Shown: one piece after another, positions 1-12,122 of the stretch
Layout of the letters: every line of letters starts with the position of its first letter
How positions within the stretch are numbered: the stretch's first letter is position 1
NCBI GenBank assembly: GCA_036250195.1
Contig: JAVHZZ010000005.1
Coordinates: 128,835,500 to 128,899,499, forward strand
DNA from: Mixophyes australis
Lineage: Eukaryota > Chordata > Amphibia > Anura > Limnodynastidae
Reading direction: 5' to 3'
Length of the DNA stretch: 64,000 nucleotides
Position numbers and translations under genes: made by a program
Notes under the pieces: model-generated
What the model saw: the letters and a program-made list of their open reading frames with translations, nothing else
Databases searched by the model: none
What the model was told of the DNA's origin: nothing

Positions 1-1261
1 TCCACAGCATAGCTTTCTCCAATTGGCCTTCTCTCAATGGGCTCTGTCTTTGCTCAAGATTCTCTCACAACTTCCTCTCAGCTCTTCAGCTCTTCCTTTT
101 TAGCTTCAGCTTTTTCCTGTTTTGGCGCCTTTTTATCTCCATTTGAATAGCCATATACACTAGTCTTATTTAACTTCTACTCTGATATCTCCCTAGCAGC
201 AATGGAGCTTGCTGTGAGATTATTTTTTCTCGTATCCTGCACATGCGCAGTTGCAAAGCTGTACCTGCGTCACATAGCATAACTTGTACTTAACCATCCA
301 ATACCGCCTCCACCTCTTTATCCGCCTCTCCATGTATAGGGGCCCCAAGTGTAAGTTGTTATTAATTTAAGATTACACTTTGTTAAACTGCACATGTGCA
401 GTAAAACAATGCGCAATTTAGCAGCACTAAGTTGGACTTGGACCGCTTTATTATAATGTCGTATCTAAGCGAGAATTGTGAAGTCGGAAAGATCCTTTTC
501 CTGGTTATGGAGTAGGTGCACTATTTGGGCTTCGAGGGATAGTTGAGTTGTGTCCATGTACCTGATGATATAAACAAGAACACAAAAACAAAAAAAACAC
601 TTGGGCCTTCTGTTTTGTGTCGGATCTATTTGGTGTCTTGGTGTCCTGTCACAATGAAGCATATCTGTAACCTAGTGAAAGGATATTCTGTGCCGTTTGC
701 TAACGTATATATCTATCTACCTGATGAACTAGATATTAGGTTTGAGATGCTACTGTCAGAAAACCGCTGAGCTGCTTTCCTCAGAGCTTTGTGCGAAACT
801 TCACATAAAAATGTATATACAGAAATTTAAATATGAGGGCTGTGCTAGAAGATTTTAAATTGACAAATCAGCAAAATTATTTAAAGCACAAAAATTAAGA
901 TAATTATGTAAAATGTCACACAACTTTTATATTGATTAAAAAGCAAAATTTATTATCAACATGTATCATAAATTACACAACATAGTAAATTATCATGATA
1001 TAAATACTGATATTCAATCTCAGTTGATTAGATGTAAAGTCTCTGTATGACTACGCTCTACTGATGTGGTGATTAATAATAAGAGGGTCATATCATTCAT
1101 ATATTAGTCCCGATTTGAAAGGAGGGATAATGCTGCATTCAGTGAGATATAGTATATTGTGTTGTGTATTTAAATTACCGCATGTGCAGCTATTATTGGA
1201 TTAGACAAAAAAGTATGTTAATTGTTACTCACTTTACAACCCTCTGAAACAATCATGTCAC
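1..1261. other. Intronic DNA, no recognised feature
   Basis: AT-rich sequence with short open frames only, none resembling a known protein. It lies upstream of the first visible FERM exon, so it is inferred to be intron of the host gene or its 5' flank. I see no terminal repeats or LINE coding in it. The next recognisable sequence is the LINE that begins near 1262. Confidence 0.5.
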
Positions 1262-1263
1262 TC

Positions 1264-2121
1264 GGAAATAGCTAGACCGCTATTCTTAATTTTCAGAGAT
1301 TCAATCTCATCAGGCTCAGTACCAAGGGATTGGCGAATAGCAGATGTGGTGCCGTTGTTTAAAAAGGGGACGAGATCACAACCAGAGAATTTTAGACCTG
1401 TAAGCCTGACATCAATAGTGGGGAAACTACTGGAAGGTATTTTAAGGGACAGTATTCAGGATTACTTGGTACGCAATAAAATTATTAGTGGGAATCAACA
1501 TGGATTTGTGAGGGATAGGTCATGTCAAACTAATCTAATTAGTTTCTACGAGGAAGTTAGTGGGAACTTAGACCAGGGCAGGACAGTAGATGTGGTCTAC
1601 TTAGATTTTGCAAAGGCCTTTGATACAGTGCCACACAAGAGGTTGGTTTACAAAATAAGGGAACTGGGTCTAGAAATCAAAATTTGTACTTGGATCGAAA
1701 ACTGGTTAGAGAATAGGGAACAGAGAGTTGTGATAAATGGAACATTCTCTAATTGGTCAAAGGTCTTAAGTGGAGTACCTCAAGGTTCCGTGCTGGGACC
1801 ACTCCTTTTTAATATATTTATTAATGACCTTGGTGATGGTTTAGAGAGTAAAGTTTCTATTTTTGCAGATGACACTAAACTCTGTAAGGTAATAAAATCA
1901 GAGCAAGATGTAGTTTCTCTACAGAGGGACTTAAATAAACTGGAGGATTGGGCGGCTAAATGGAATATGAGGTTTAACACAGATAAATGTAAGGTTATGC
2001 ATTCAGGGATCAAAAACAAGAAAGCAATCTATAAATTAAATGGAATTAATTTGGGAGAATCTATAATGGAAAAGGATTTGGGAGTGCTCGTAGACAGTAG
2101 ACTTAGCAATAGTGCTCAATG
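1264..2121 (+). pseudogene. LINE reverse transcriptase, N-terminal part (fragment)
   Basis: RNA-directed DNA polymerase core used for target-primed reverse transcription. Visible in order: the finger motif VPLFKKGTRSQPENFRPVSL, the catalytic block LDFAKAFDTVPHKRL, the block [20 protein letters not shown], and the active-site FADD box with surrounding SIFADDTKL. The frame is open from about 1264, upstream of the first Met at 1346, so that Met is not a real start. The element is truncated at the 5' side. The frame runs straight into the hAT insertion at 2122; the last native codons are part of the 8-bp target duplication. Confidence 0.85.
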
Positions 2122-3241
2122 CAGTGTCGGACTGGGACATGAAGGGCCCACCGGGGGAAATGCAGCGGTAGGGGCCCCCATTGAATTCATTTTAGATGCT
2201 TTGTATCACTAGGGACAGATACATATTAAATGCAAGGCTATACCCTCTGTGTCCATCTGCTCACATTTCCCTTTCACTCCCCCTCTGTGTGCTGTCCATT
2301 CTTTGTGGTTAGTGTTCTCTTCTCTCATAGTGTACACAGAAAAGAAATGCTATAGTACAGCACTAGAGATCAACCATTCATCATATGAAAACCACAATAT
2401 AAGGGTATAGACTAAAAATTAATATATCCATGAAGCACTATAGAAACCACAAATTTATTAGCATAAAAATATATGCACATTTAAAATATTACATAAAACT
2501 AATCACACTCCCTACACTCTAGACACTGGCAAATAAAAACAGGACTCTAAAAAATGATCTACCCACAAAATGTACAATCAATAATAATCCAATGCCACTA
2601 CAAAGGACAAAAGCAAAACATTAATATTAAAGCATATAGCAGATGCAATCCTATAAGGAACTAACTGTCTCAATGTGTTTTATTCTGATTAAGATATGCT
2701 TCTATAGGGAATAGAGTCCCAAAATTGATTGAAAACAAATAAACATGAAACATGATATAAACAGTGAATTTGGTACTAGTTTATTAGGAATCCATTCATT
2801 GGTCAGCTGCAATAGGATCCTTTTATAGAGGCACTGAAGACGTATATTGCCATGAAGCCATTCTAATTTATCTCCCTCCCTCCGAGGTCACACAGTTGAG
2901 AGCTCTAGAGAAGTTGCACGATTTATTACACTTACTGATTACAGGGACTCACACTGCAGTTAGGACGGCAACTTTATGACTACAGGACGCCTGCAACTAC
3001 AACAGAAGGAGTAATCTGAGATCTGTGTCACTGTGCAGCATTTCTGTCTCGGGAGCAGGAAGTGTTCTCACGTGCTGGCTGTAGGAAGGGATTTATTAGT
3101 TTGACAGTCTCCGTTTCATATGTAGACTGACCGCAACTCAGTAATTCTCTGCTCCGTCCCACCAACAAGGAGGACGGGGTTATCAGGCAACAGGGCCTCC
3201 CGGGGGATAGCCCGGCTCCCCGGCAGGCCAGTCCGACACTG
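2122..3241. mobile_element. Non-autonomous hAT-type element (1.12 kb) with 8-bp TSD
   Basis: Perfect 14-bp terminal inverted repeats: CAGTGTCGGACTGG at 2122-2135 and its complement at 3228-3241. The flanking direct duplication GCTCAATG occurs at 2114-2121 and 3242-3249. An 8-bp duplication with CAG...CTG termini is the signature of the hAT superfamily. There is no coding capacity for a transposase. The two ends are also subterminally C/G-rich. It is inserted in the LINE reverse transcriptase and is therefore younger than that LINE. Confidence 0.9.
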
Positions 3242-3249
3242 GCTCAATG

Positions 3250-3811
3250 TCAAGCAGCAGCTGCAAGGGCAAACAAAGTATTGGCATGCATAAAAAGGGG
3301 CATAGATGCAAGGGAAGACAGTGTAATTTTGCCACTGTATAAATCGTTGGTAAGACCTCATCTTGAATATGCAGTACAGTTCTGGGCACCACTCTATAAA
3401 AAAGATAATTTGGAACTAGAAAGGGTTCAGAGAAGGGCGACAAAATTGATAAAGGGTATGGAGTCATTAAGTTATGAGGAAAGGTTAGCCAGTTTAGGCA
3501 TGTTTACTTTAGAAAAGAGGCGCCTAAGGGGAGATATGATTACTATGTACAAATACATTAGGGGTCAATACAGAGAGCTTTCATGGGAACTTTTTACCCC
3601 AAGGACCATACACGGGACACGTGGTCATCCACTAAGGTTAGAGGAGAGGAAATTTCACAACCAGCAAAGGAAGGGGTTCTTTACAGTAAGAGCAGTCAAG
3701 ATATGGAATTCATTGCCAGGGAAGGTTGTGATGGCAGATTCAATAGATATGTTTAAGAAAGGGTTAGACAAATTTTTAGCGGAAAGGTGTATCCAGGGAT
3801 ACGACCGTTAA
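3250..3811 (+). pseudogene. LINE reverse transcriptase, C-terminal part (fragment)
   Basis: Continuation of the same LINE ORF2 after the hAT insertion. Conserved jockey/CR1 C-terminal signatures are visible: LPLYKSLVRPHLEYAVQFW, then LERVQRRATKLIKGM, then FFTVRAVKIWNSLPG and the end near LDKFLAERC. The frame stays open to a stop at 3809-3811. With the hAT element and one copy of its target duplication ignored, the reading frame on the two sides is the same and no codon is lost. The 3' UTR follows to 4019. Confidence 0.85.
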
Positions 3812-4019
3812 TTTAAAATAAAGGATAGTAGTGGATATAGGGTAAAAATTGGATTGCAATATTGAGTCTGGTGGGATTTTCAAAATTGAAACAGATGGGC
3901 GGTTGCCTACTCTGGATTAATTTCAAATAGAAGTGCAGGATCTCAGAAGATCCAAAATAGGTTGAACTTGATGGACTGGTGTCTTTTTTCAACCTCATCA
4001 ACTATGTTACTATGTTACT

Positions 4020-5539
4020 ATTTCAAAATGGAGATTTTCTTGTTCTGTGTCCAAACCAAATCGACATCAGTTCCACAGTCTCAATTTCCACTGTATATTA
4101 CCTTATTTAAATGTGAGTCACTATTATCCACTTTGTAAATTCAAACCGTCCACAGGCTTCAGTGTCTGCAGCTCACTGAACGATATACAGTATCCAGTTC
4201 AGTTGATCGGTGCAGGTGGAAAAATCCGTTACAAGTTACCCTCCATGTGGAACGCCACTCGTTGTTTAACCTTAAGTATTTACATCACAAACAGTTTTTG
4301 TCCAATATTATTCAGCTTCCTGTCTGCTAAAGTAAAGAAGTTTTGTGTCTAACTAACTGAATACTGGAGTTTTCTGCAGACCTTATCCTGAATGGTCAGA
4401 TAGAGAAATGAACAAAGCTTGCATCAGGGAAGATATGACTCTTGAGTAACTCATGACTGCTGCCATACCCTAGAGTCGTTCCCTTATTTCTTTATAGCAT
4501 ACATTCTATGCCCTGTCTCCAAGTGAACGCTGCTTTCCATCTGCCCTCCCTCCAAATACTTGGCTAAAATAAAGAACATGAAAATCGTTCTTGATGGCTA
4601 ATTTATCCTTGAGCTTGGCATCTTAAACTTGTATCATTTGTTTTAACTTATTATGTTGTGTTTTGAGTTTGGTAAACTTCTTTGTAACCTTTCTCTTGCA
4701 GCAATCCATGTATATATCCAAATCCCTGGATCTCCTTTCGAGAATTTTCCTTCTATTGTACATTAAGTATATTTTATCAGTCATGGGATTCCCACAAATG
4801 TCACATAGATAAGTTAACAAGCGAAACTTTAATGCACACATATTTGTGGCGCTAAAGGGATCAACGATTTTTATGTTTCTATACATCTGGTTCCAAAGAA
4901 AATATATCCTCTTTTATTAACATCTATATTAATTCTGTGTACATATAACTAGTCTTTCTCGTGCTGTTATTGTCACCCCCCCCCCCCCCCCCATTGTCTC
5001 TTCTGCTGGTGCTCTGCTGCGTGCTTTTCTCCTGTTCAAAGAGGAAATGTTAAGAAATCAAGTTTGTTTTAGGCATTGAAATGCCATTTCGAGCAGAGTT
5101 CTGGGGTGTCCATTTAAATGTTGTGGTCGGAAACAGCTTCATGTTGCTGATCATTGACCCTGTGCTATCTCCTTGAAACTCAGACTATGTTCTGAGGAGA
5201 CTACGCTGCAGCCAGATTAGCTCCATGCATGCAAAAATGCATGAGGCTTGTGGCTGGATCAACTAGAAATAACTTGTATAAATTTCAGTTAGTTGCACAG
5301 TGTGCCAATGTATTTCATTGCACATGTGCTGATTTTTGTATTGGAAATGTATTGATTTCTGATGCAGTAGCCATATGATGGATGAAATTTATTTTTCTAA
5401 GTTTTCTGAAGGACGTCCCATGCTACTTTAAATCTTCATGTGAGTGACCACATCTTTTTAGCCTCAATGCACAGGAGGGGACATCTTCATCCGGTGTCTT
5501 AGAGAGGTAGGAAACCTATCTGAATAATATAAAGGCATG
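4020..5539. other. Intronic DNA, no recognised feature
   Basis: No coding or terminal-repeat structure recognised. There is a run of 17 C residues at 4976-4992. The small open frames here have no resemblance to known proteins. Confidence 0.5.
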
Positions 5540-6290
5540 TAATTTAGGAGATCATAGATTGATGTGAATTTTGTTAAATTTAAATTGTGTTAAAACCAAA
5601 TTTAGAGAATATATTACATCCTGATGCTAAATATCTGATGTAATATCTCGGACTTTGTGGAGCCAGTTAGGATCAGGGGGTTGGGTTATCCCCTGCCAAC
5701 TTGTGTCAGAAACGGTATGTAATATCTGTATTTTGTATTTAATCTGTAGTATACCACTTTTGGAAGGTCACTATTACCTTTTAACCAGTGTGTAAATGTC
5801 CTTGCAAGGACCCCTTGGCCCAACAAACATTGAAAATTCAGCCTGATGAATATTGCCTGCTGTATCCTGTGACCAGCAGAGTAGAGCTTGCACTCTAATT
5901 TGTTCCTCGTCTGTCCTGTGTTGAAACCAGCGGCTCTGTGTCAACGCTCTGCCTGCTACCCAACAGTCCTGATCCATAGTAAGCGGTCAGGAGGTACCAG
6001 CTAACCCATATAAAAGAGGCACTGCAGCAGCTACCCAGAAGTCTAGGACTGCTAAGGAGCATAATAGTGGCAGCAAGATTCTCCTACAACTATTGCGCAG
6101 TTGGCATTCACAGTCGGCGGATGTCTGGTGGCAGGGTGACACCAGTAGGGGTGATCAGTAACCGTTGGTTACAGACCGTGAGAAAGAAACCAAGATAAAC
6201 AGTGTATGAAGAACATTCTTTCTTCCCCAACAGACCAGGTGGTGAAGTAAGCTGAACCGGTCACAAGGCTAATCTTATATAGAGTTTGCT
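5540..6290 (+). mobile_element. LTR-retroelement fragment, family copy 1 (most diverged)
   Basis: Same family as the copies at 15096 and 43027, in the same orientation. The best conserved parts are the CTCTGCCTGCTACCCA block near 5950, the CCTGATCCATAG...GGTCAGGAGGTACCA block near 5967-6000 and GCTACCCAGAAG near 6031. The sequence TAGTGGCAGC at 6065-6074 sits where the primer-binding site lies in the other copies (TGGTGGCAGC). The 5' part is only weakly alignable, so the left limit is approximate. No internal genes follow. It is probably an old, truncated LTR plus leader. Confidence 0.55.
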
Positions 6291-7228
6291 GGCAATAAAT
6301 CTTAAGTTATTAATTCAAATTCATAATGCAAATGCAGGTGTCAGTGACTGCTTGCACAGGATAAAAAAATAATTTAAAAAATGAAGTGATCTGCTACTGT
6401 TTCTGCTACTTAGTGCTGGGCTTCCGACATCCCTTGTATTTTATTTGAAATAAAGAAGATAAGGACATTGGAAACTGGCGATTATTAGCGATGAAACTGT
6501 AAATGTGCAATAACCAATAGCAACCAATTAAACCTCTGCCTTCATCGTCTACCCTAAACTAGATTGAAGAAAGATGATTGCTCTATACACTTAGCCTCCC
6601 CTTTCAAATCTAGTCTGAAGTGTCCTTCCTAAAAAATAGGAGGATTCTGGAACACATTTGCGGGGACCTTCTTTTTTTTTTTTTTTTTTTCCTTCCATCA
6701 CTCCACTGTACCATGTGTGTGAGTTTGCTATGTGTCCCAGTGACTATGGTAGCATCTAGCCTAATGGTGTGGATAACCTCTTCAAATGGGGCCTACTTAT
6801 TGGTTTTTTACATTAAATTCCCCAGAAAACAGCCATTTTCGGGGGACCGACGCACGTTGAAGATCATAGATATCTGCTGCTATGCGTTTTTTTTTCAAAA
6901 TCCATAGCAGTCCCCATAGATATCTATGGGGACTGCTATATACCACAATTTAATAAGTTGTAAAAAGTCAATTGCACATACAGTAATGTACGCCAGCTCA
7001 GGCGAGTGTGTATGTGTGTATATATATATATATATCTATCTAATACCTAAGTGGTTGATGACTTGCCTGGCTATTCAATGTGTTTGTACATAGTGTTATT
7101 GCTGTTTTGCATTATAGTGTAATAAAAGGTACTATTGTATGTTTTCTATATTACTTACCTGTGTGATTTTTGAACCTAGCTATTGGTGTACTGTGACACA
7201 GGCCAAGTGCTGCTAAAAATGTACATGC
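6291..7228. other. Intronic DNA with palindrome and simple repeats
   Basis: Contains a T-run near 6671-6690, a perfect 36-bp palindrome listed separately, and a short TA tract at about 7019-7034. The palindrome region could be part of an old MITE, but I could not find paired ends with a target duplication. Confidence 0.45.
6904..6939. repeat. Perfect 36-bp palindrome
   Basis: The left half ATAGCAGTCCCCATAGAT is followed directly by its exact reverse complement with no spacer. It could extrude as a cruciform or fold as an RNA hairpin. Palindromes like this occur inside vertebrate MITEs, and that is the likeliest explanation, but the borders of such an element are not evident here. Confidence 0.8.
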
Positions 7229-7236
7229 CTGCTAGA

Positions 7237-8130
7237 CAGGGCCGGTGCTAGGGTTCTCAGCGCCCTAGGCAAAATTTCAAAATAAGAGCATGAAGTGCAA
7301 AATAAGTCTTTTTTTTCCACCGCATATTTTGCAAATCAAATATAGAGTATGACGTGGCAAATAGTAATTTTTATACCATTAAAAAAATGTTATTTTCCAC
7401 CTCATGCTCTATATTTAATTTTCAAGCTATGTGGGAGAAAAATTAATATTTGCAACTTCATGCTCTATCTTTGATTTAAAAACTATAGTGGATAAAATAA
7501 TTATTTTATTGGCACGTCATGCTCTATTATTGACTTGAAGCAAGTCAAATATAGAGCATCAGGTGCAATAAAATAATTATTTTAACCGCCATAGTTTTTA
7601 AATTGAACATAGACCAAAAAAGGGTGACATAATAATAAAAAATCCCACCCCCAACATTTTTTTTTACTACACACTTTAATTAATTAAATTAAATAATAAT
7701 ACCCCCCAAAAAAAGATAAATACTTACTGTTTTGGATCCTGAAGGCTGGGAGACTCTTCTTTAATGGCTGCCCACCGCTCCTCGGCTTCTTTACCACAAA
7801 GGAGAGGGGTGGAGCAGCCGATGTATATTGGGAAGGGAGGGTGGTGTTGGGTAATACAAAACTTTATTCACACTGTCTGCCAGTGGCAGACAATGTGATA
7901 TATTGCAGCACAGGCGCCGCGGCCGCTGGGAAGATCTGACACCTGATCACTGACGTGAGTGATCAGGTGATCAGCTGTGCGATGCGCCGAGCAGCCCGGG
8001 CGGGCGGACATTGCACCTCTCTCACACTTTTCTCCGCTGACTAGATTTTCAAATCAGTGGGAGCGGCGCCCTGCAGGTCCCGGCGCCCTAGGCAACTGCC
8101 TAAGGTTGCCTAATGGGAGCGCCGGGCCTG
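7237..8130 (+). mobile_element. hAT-type MITE, GGCGCCCTAGGC family, copy 1
   Basis: An 894-bp element beginning CAGGGCCGGTGCTAGGG and ending GAGCGCCGGGCCTG, imperfect inverted termini of hAT type. The flanking duplication is CTGCTAGA at 7229-7236 and CTGCCAGA at 8131-8138 (7 of 8 identical). A subterminal motif GCGCCCTAGGCAA occurs near both ends. There is no transposase gene; the interior is AT-rich and includes a repeated ATAGAGCAT-type motif. A second copy lies at 54453-54840 in the opposite orientation. Confidence 0.88.
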
Positions 8131-8138
8131 CTGCCAGA

Positions 8139-8522
8139 CAATCCAGATTTACACTAGACACTCACGACACCCTAAGGGACCAAAAATTGGTTTGATTTCG
8201 ACCAATCATGGGCATGACATAATTTTGCCTTGCAATTTAGTTTTCTAATTGGAAATGTTACTGAAAATAACATGGTAGCATACTATTTTCAGATATTTCA
8301 TATATGCATAATGAAAATATGATTGTTATGAATGTGATGTTTGTTTATACTTTCTACTCTCCTTGTGGAACATCTGGGAGACTCTTAAATTATGGGGTGT
8401 GCTCCCAGAGTACCAGGAGGGTAGCACCCTCATCCCTTTCCTTGTTGTGCCTCGCCCTTGAAGGTCCAAACAATAGGCATGTATGTGTTTTTGTTACCCA
8501 GGCTTTTTTTAGTAACAGTATT

Positions 8523-8582
<60 letters not shown>

Positions 8583-11293
8583 GCTATTTGTGTAATAGTC
8601 ACTTCAAAAGCAGTCCTGCTATGGATCAATGACCGAAAAGGAAAACCGATTGAACATGTGCAGTAAGAGGCAGAGATAGCTAGCACAATATATTTTCTGC
8701 AGAAGAACAACTAGTTATGTTCTAATTAGAGACGTCTTGACTGATCCAATAAGTATGGTGGCTCTGATTTAGCTACATAAGGAAAAAAAACAAACAATTT
8801 TTTGCCACCTTTTGAAAATATTTCTTACCGATTTTAATGTGATTCTCTTTTTACTATTCTATTATTTGATTGGTTAATTTAACTGATTTTGTGATTTCCA
8901 TTCATTAAAACTCTCCAAAGTGGTTGACTAGTGTAAATCCTAACTAATATCAGGATTTAGTAGGATGGAATGTTAAGCAATAACACATGAAAGGATTAAA
9001 GTCCTGAATTAAAATGCAGCTGTTGTGACTTATTTCTAAAATGTCTATTTAAATGTGCTCTCCAGTTAATATGCATATTTTATTTCTTTTTATCACTGTT
9101 TAAAAATAAATAAAATGATTTGAATAACAAGCTTTGCCAAAAGACTATAGAAAAGATTTGTGGTTCACCTACCTATTTAGCTTGTTTCCATAATTTTTAA
9201 TATTTTGCATTTATTAAATACCCCTTTCCCTTCAAAAATACTTTTTTTGTACTTTGTTCGTATTGGAGACAGGTTTTTAATTTTTTTTGCCATTGTATAA
9301 TTCTAGGGGTCTGTGCACATTTGGTTCTATGAAGCAAATTTTGGCTTTGTTACTCCCTGCTGGCCACAGATAGTTGTTTTGCTCCCAGCAAGTTTGTTTT
9401 ACAAATGATGGGTGCAGGGGAATATTTAAGGCTGGCTTATAACATTTCATTCTGCTTTTCATGATCTGGCCGCCTCTTTTTTTAAAATGGTTCTCTCTTC
9501 AACACATTATCAAGGTGTTGTGTATATTTGAGTAACAAAAAAATTTTATCCATGATGTTGTGAGAACACATTTGAACAGTTTTTTTTCTATTTTTTATAG
9601 TTTCCAACATTTAAACGTTTTCCGGTATTCTGCTGGTCAGGAGCATCTGTATAACTTACATGTGGTTGTGCCCTACTGATAGCCTGCTACATTGATGAAA
9701 CTATTGGACACAGTCTTAACTTATTGACAGGTTATTTGTAATTAAAATAACATATCTTGGGCTGCAAGCTACAGCATTGCTCTGTTATTTATAAAGTTAA
9801 GTTCTGGGTTTTAAAAATGGGCAAAACTAAAATGTTTTCTCAAGAAATGTCAGTCTATTTTGAGAAATGAAAGCTGTTCCATGCATCGGTCAAGAGAAGA
9901 TTTCAATAAAGGTGTTGATTACTGAAAGAAAAGGGCAAACTGGATCTAACCAGTACAGAAGAAGAAGCAGAAGGTTCGGATGTCAGATTGCACAAGAGTG
10001 TGCAGTTTGAGAAACAGGCACTTTACAGGTCGAGTTGGAGGCTTCCTTAAACAGTATACGCCAAATGCCAACGTCGTCTGCAACAGTAAAATTACTATTC
10101 GGGGATGCTGACTTTATAGACAATGTTGCATTTTGTAAACTGGTAAATAAGAAACAGAAGTTTAAATGGAAAAAATAACACGGGCAATGGATGGTGGATG
10201 ACTGGGAAAGGGTGTTATGTATGAAGTCTAAGCTAGAGGTGTTTGTCTTACGAGGATAAGTGAGATGTAAAACAACTGAAAGGCTGCTGGAGAGTGGTTG
10301 ATGCCTTCTGTCAAGCATGGTAGAGAAAATGTAATATTATGGGGCTATTTTGTTGCTGGAGGGGTGGGAGATTACTCATCATAATGCCAAACTATCCCAG
10401 CTTGTATGTCCATCACGGTTACTAAAAGTTTATAGTGATTTGTATTGAAAAAAATAGTATCTGCATGTACTTAGTAGGAAAATAGCCTGCATATATGTTT
10501 CTACACTGTATTATTAAAAATGTTACTTTTTTTAATCTTTATATGATCCACAAGTATCTTTTTTTTTTTTTTCTTTCTTTCTTTCTTTCTTTCTTGTTCC
10601 ATATAAGAATTCATACTAATCTCTTTTTATACTGACCAGTGCAGTGATTTATTGCTAGTGTATTATTTTTCAGTCACCATAACAGCTCCCTAGTGCCATA
10701 GCTGCTAACTGTTGTACAATCTCTTGATAACCCCCTCACAGCACTATTTGGGCAACTAAAAGTTCTTTACATTTTTATAAATATTAAGAGATATATTAAA
10801 AGTCAGTGGCATGAGCAAACCTGAAGAAATTGGGAATATTCTTGAAAACAAAGTACATGACCGTTATCCACTTAGTAACAACGCTCTTTTGGGTTTAATT
10901 TTCGCCCCCACCCACCCATCACCTTGATGGGGGCGAGGCGGAGGTAGAATAAGGCATGTCTTTATCTCTAATTTTAACTTCCCCAGTATATATGTAATAA
11001 ATTCTGAGGCTTGTCTACCGGGACATTAAACAGAGGGAAAACAATATCTCACAAAACAAAGAGATGGCTATATAAATTTCTTTGTAATACAGCTGGTGGC
11101 AGAAAGTAAATTAGAAATGAACTACTTTTTTACCTATTGTTTTTGACAAACCCTTCTTCTGATATTTTCCCTAAATGCACTCCCCCTTTTTCCAGGAATC
11201 TTGCCACAATTAATTGTTGCAGAGCATCTTGATACAATACAGGCAGCTCATCTTCCGTAAATGAGGTCATTGTAGGCCGTCTACAGCTATGCA
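8139..11293. other. Intronic DNA, simple repeats only
   Basis: Contains the (AC)27 microsatellite at 8526-8579, and a T-run followed by (CTTT)n at about 10558-10596. The short open frames are uninformative. No TE coding or paired inverted termini recognised. Confidence 0.5.
8526..8579. repeat. (AC)27 microsatellite
   Basis: Uninterrupted dinucleotide tract of 54 bp. It produces artefactual poly-TH or poly-VC open frames on the two strands, which are not genes. Confidence 0.95.
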
Positions 11294-11513
11294 GTGGAGT
11301 TCTATGGAACAGCTACTTGTTGTAAGTACGACAGTAGTCACCCTATTGCAAAGCGGATAACTGCGGCTGTAACAGCTATGTTGGTGTTAGACGTGCGTCC
11401 GGTGTCCGCCATCAGTAGAGTGAGATTTAGACGGTTGATGGAGGTATTGTGTCCCCGGTACCAAATCCCATCGAGATTCCACTTCAATAGGCAGTCCAGA
11501 AATATTAAATATT
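11294..11513 (+). pseudogene. hAT transposase fragment, N-terminal/middle part
   Basis: Resembles the region after the BED zinc finger in ZBED-like hAT transposases: the segment SSHPIAKRITAAVTAMLVLD is followed by RPVSAISRVRFRRLMEVLCP and then RYQIPSRFHF. The active protein cleaves and joins transposon ends. Here only about 70 residues remain before a stop at 11513. A second fragment of such a transposase lies at 12123-12434, so the region is a decayed hAT transposon with most of its gene missing. Its left terminus was not found. Confidence 0.65.
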
Positions 11514-11633
11514 AAACTACGTTCACTGTTCCTGCAGTGCAGAAATATTAGTATCAGATATTAAACTATGTTCACTGTTCCTGCAGTGCAGAAATATTAG
11601 TATCAGATATTAAACTACGTTCACTGTTCCTGC
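11511..11633. repeat. 49-bp tandem repeat, about 2.5 copies
   Basis: Units start at 11511, 11560 and 11609 (partial). Each contains ATTAAACTACGTTCACTGTT and CCTGCAGTGCAGAAATATTA. The copies differ at only one or two positions (ACG/ATG), which suggests recent slippage or unequal exchange. The array lies at the broken end of the hAT fragment. Confidence 0.9.
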
Positions 11634-12111
11634 TACATCAAAAAGCATGAACCTGCCATGCCATCAACTAAAACAAGAGGTAGTGACGCACTTGAACTCC
11701 ACCCTCTATATGCTGCAGAGGATGGAAGAGCAGCAAAAGCCCATTCAAGCCTACACAGCCACCTACAATGGGCCACGTGTTTGTGCCGCCCACTTGTGGC
11801 GCTTAGCTTAGACATCCAGCTACCTCGGTGCAACCTTTTGGACTAAAAACAATATTGTGAGGTGTTCAGAATAGACTGGAAATTAATGTTATTGAGGTTA
11901 ATACAGTAAATTAAATTACAGTAAAGTGTAGGAGTGAAAAATAACCCAAAATATGGATTTTAGCACTGTCTATGCTTTTTTTAAAAAAAATCAAAACCCA
12001 AAATCAGAACCAAAACCTTTCGTGGGGTGTTCTGGCAAAACAAATCAGAACCCAAAACCTCAAGCTAATCAGAACCCAATACACCAAAAGTGGCCGGTGC
12101 ACACCCTTAGT
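11634..12111 (+). mobile_element. hAT-derived segment with one recognisable terminus
   Basis: The right edge, GTGGCCGGTGCACACCCTTAG at about 12091-12111, read on the other strand begins CTAAGGGTGTGCACCGG, which has the look of a hAT terminus. It is preceded by A-rich AAAACCCAAAATCAGAACC-type subterminal repeats. The part near 11640-11830 looks like remnants of transposase coding, but the frame is broken. No matching left terminus or 8-bp duplication was found, so the borders are tentative. Confidence 0.4.
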
Positions 12112-12122
12112 ACAAACTTGCT

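Larger units (their letters stand above)
1262..4019 (+). mobile_element. CR1/L2-type LINE, 5'-truncated, split by a hAT MITE
   Basis: A non-LTR retrotransposon of the jockey superfamily (CR1/L2-like). It lacks ORF1 and the endonuclease. The sequence starts inside the reverse transcriptase, continues through the thumb and C-terminal region, and has a 3' UTR ending in an (ATGTTACT) short repeat at about 4005-4019, preceded by a typical tail (GATGGACTGGTGTCTTTTTTC). This 3' microsatellite is a known feature of CR1/L2 elements. The body is interrupted at 2122-3241 by a younger hAT element. The clade name is inferred from the protein and tail only. Confidence 0.85.

Noticed and set aside
8304..8710. 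Open frames with poly-Thr-His and poly-Val-Cys runs
   Set aside because: They come from the (AC)27 microsatellite; no domain or exon structure.
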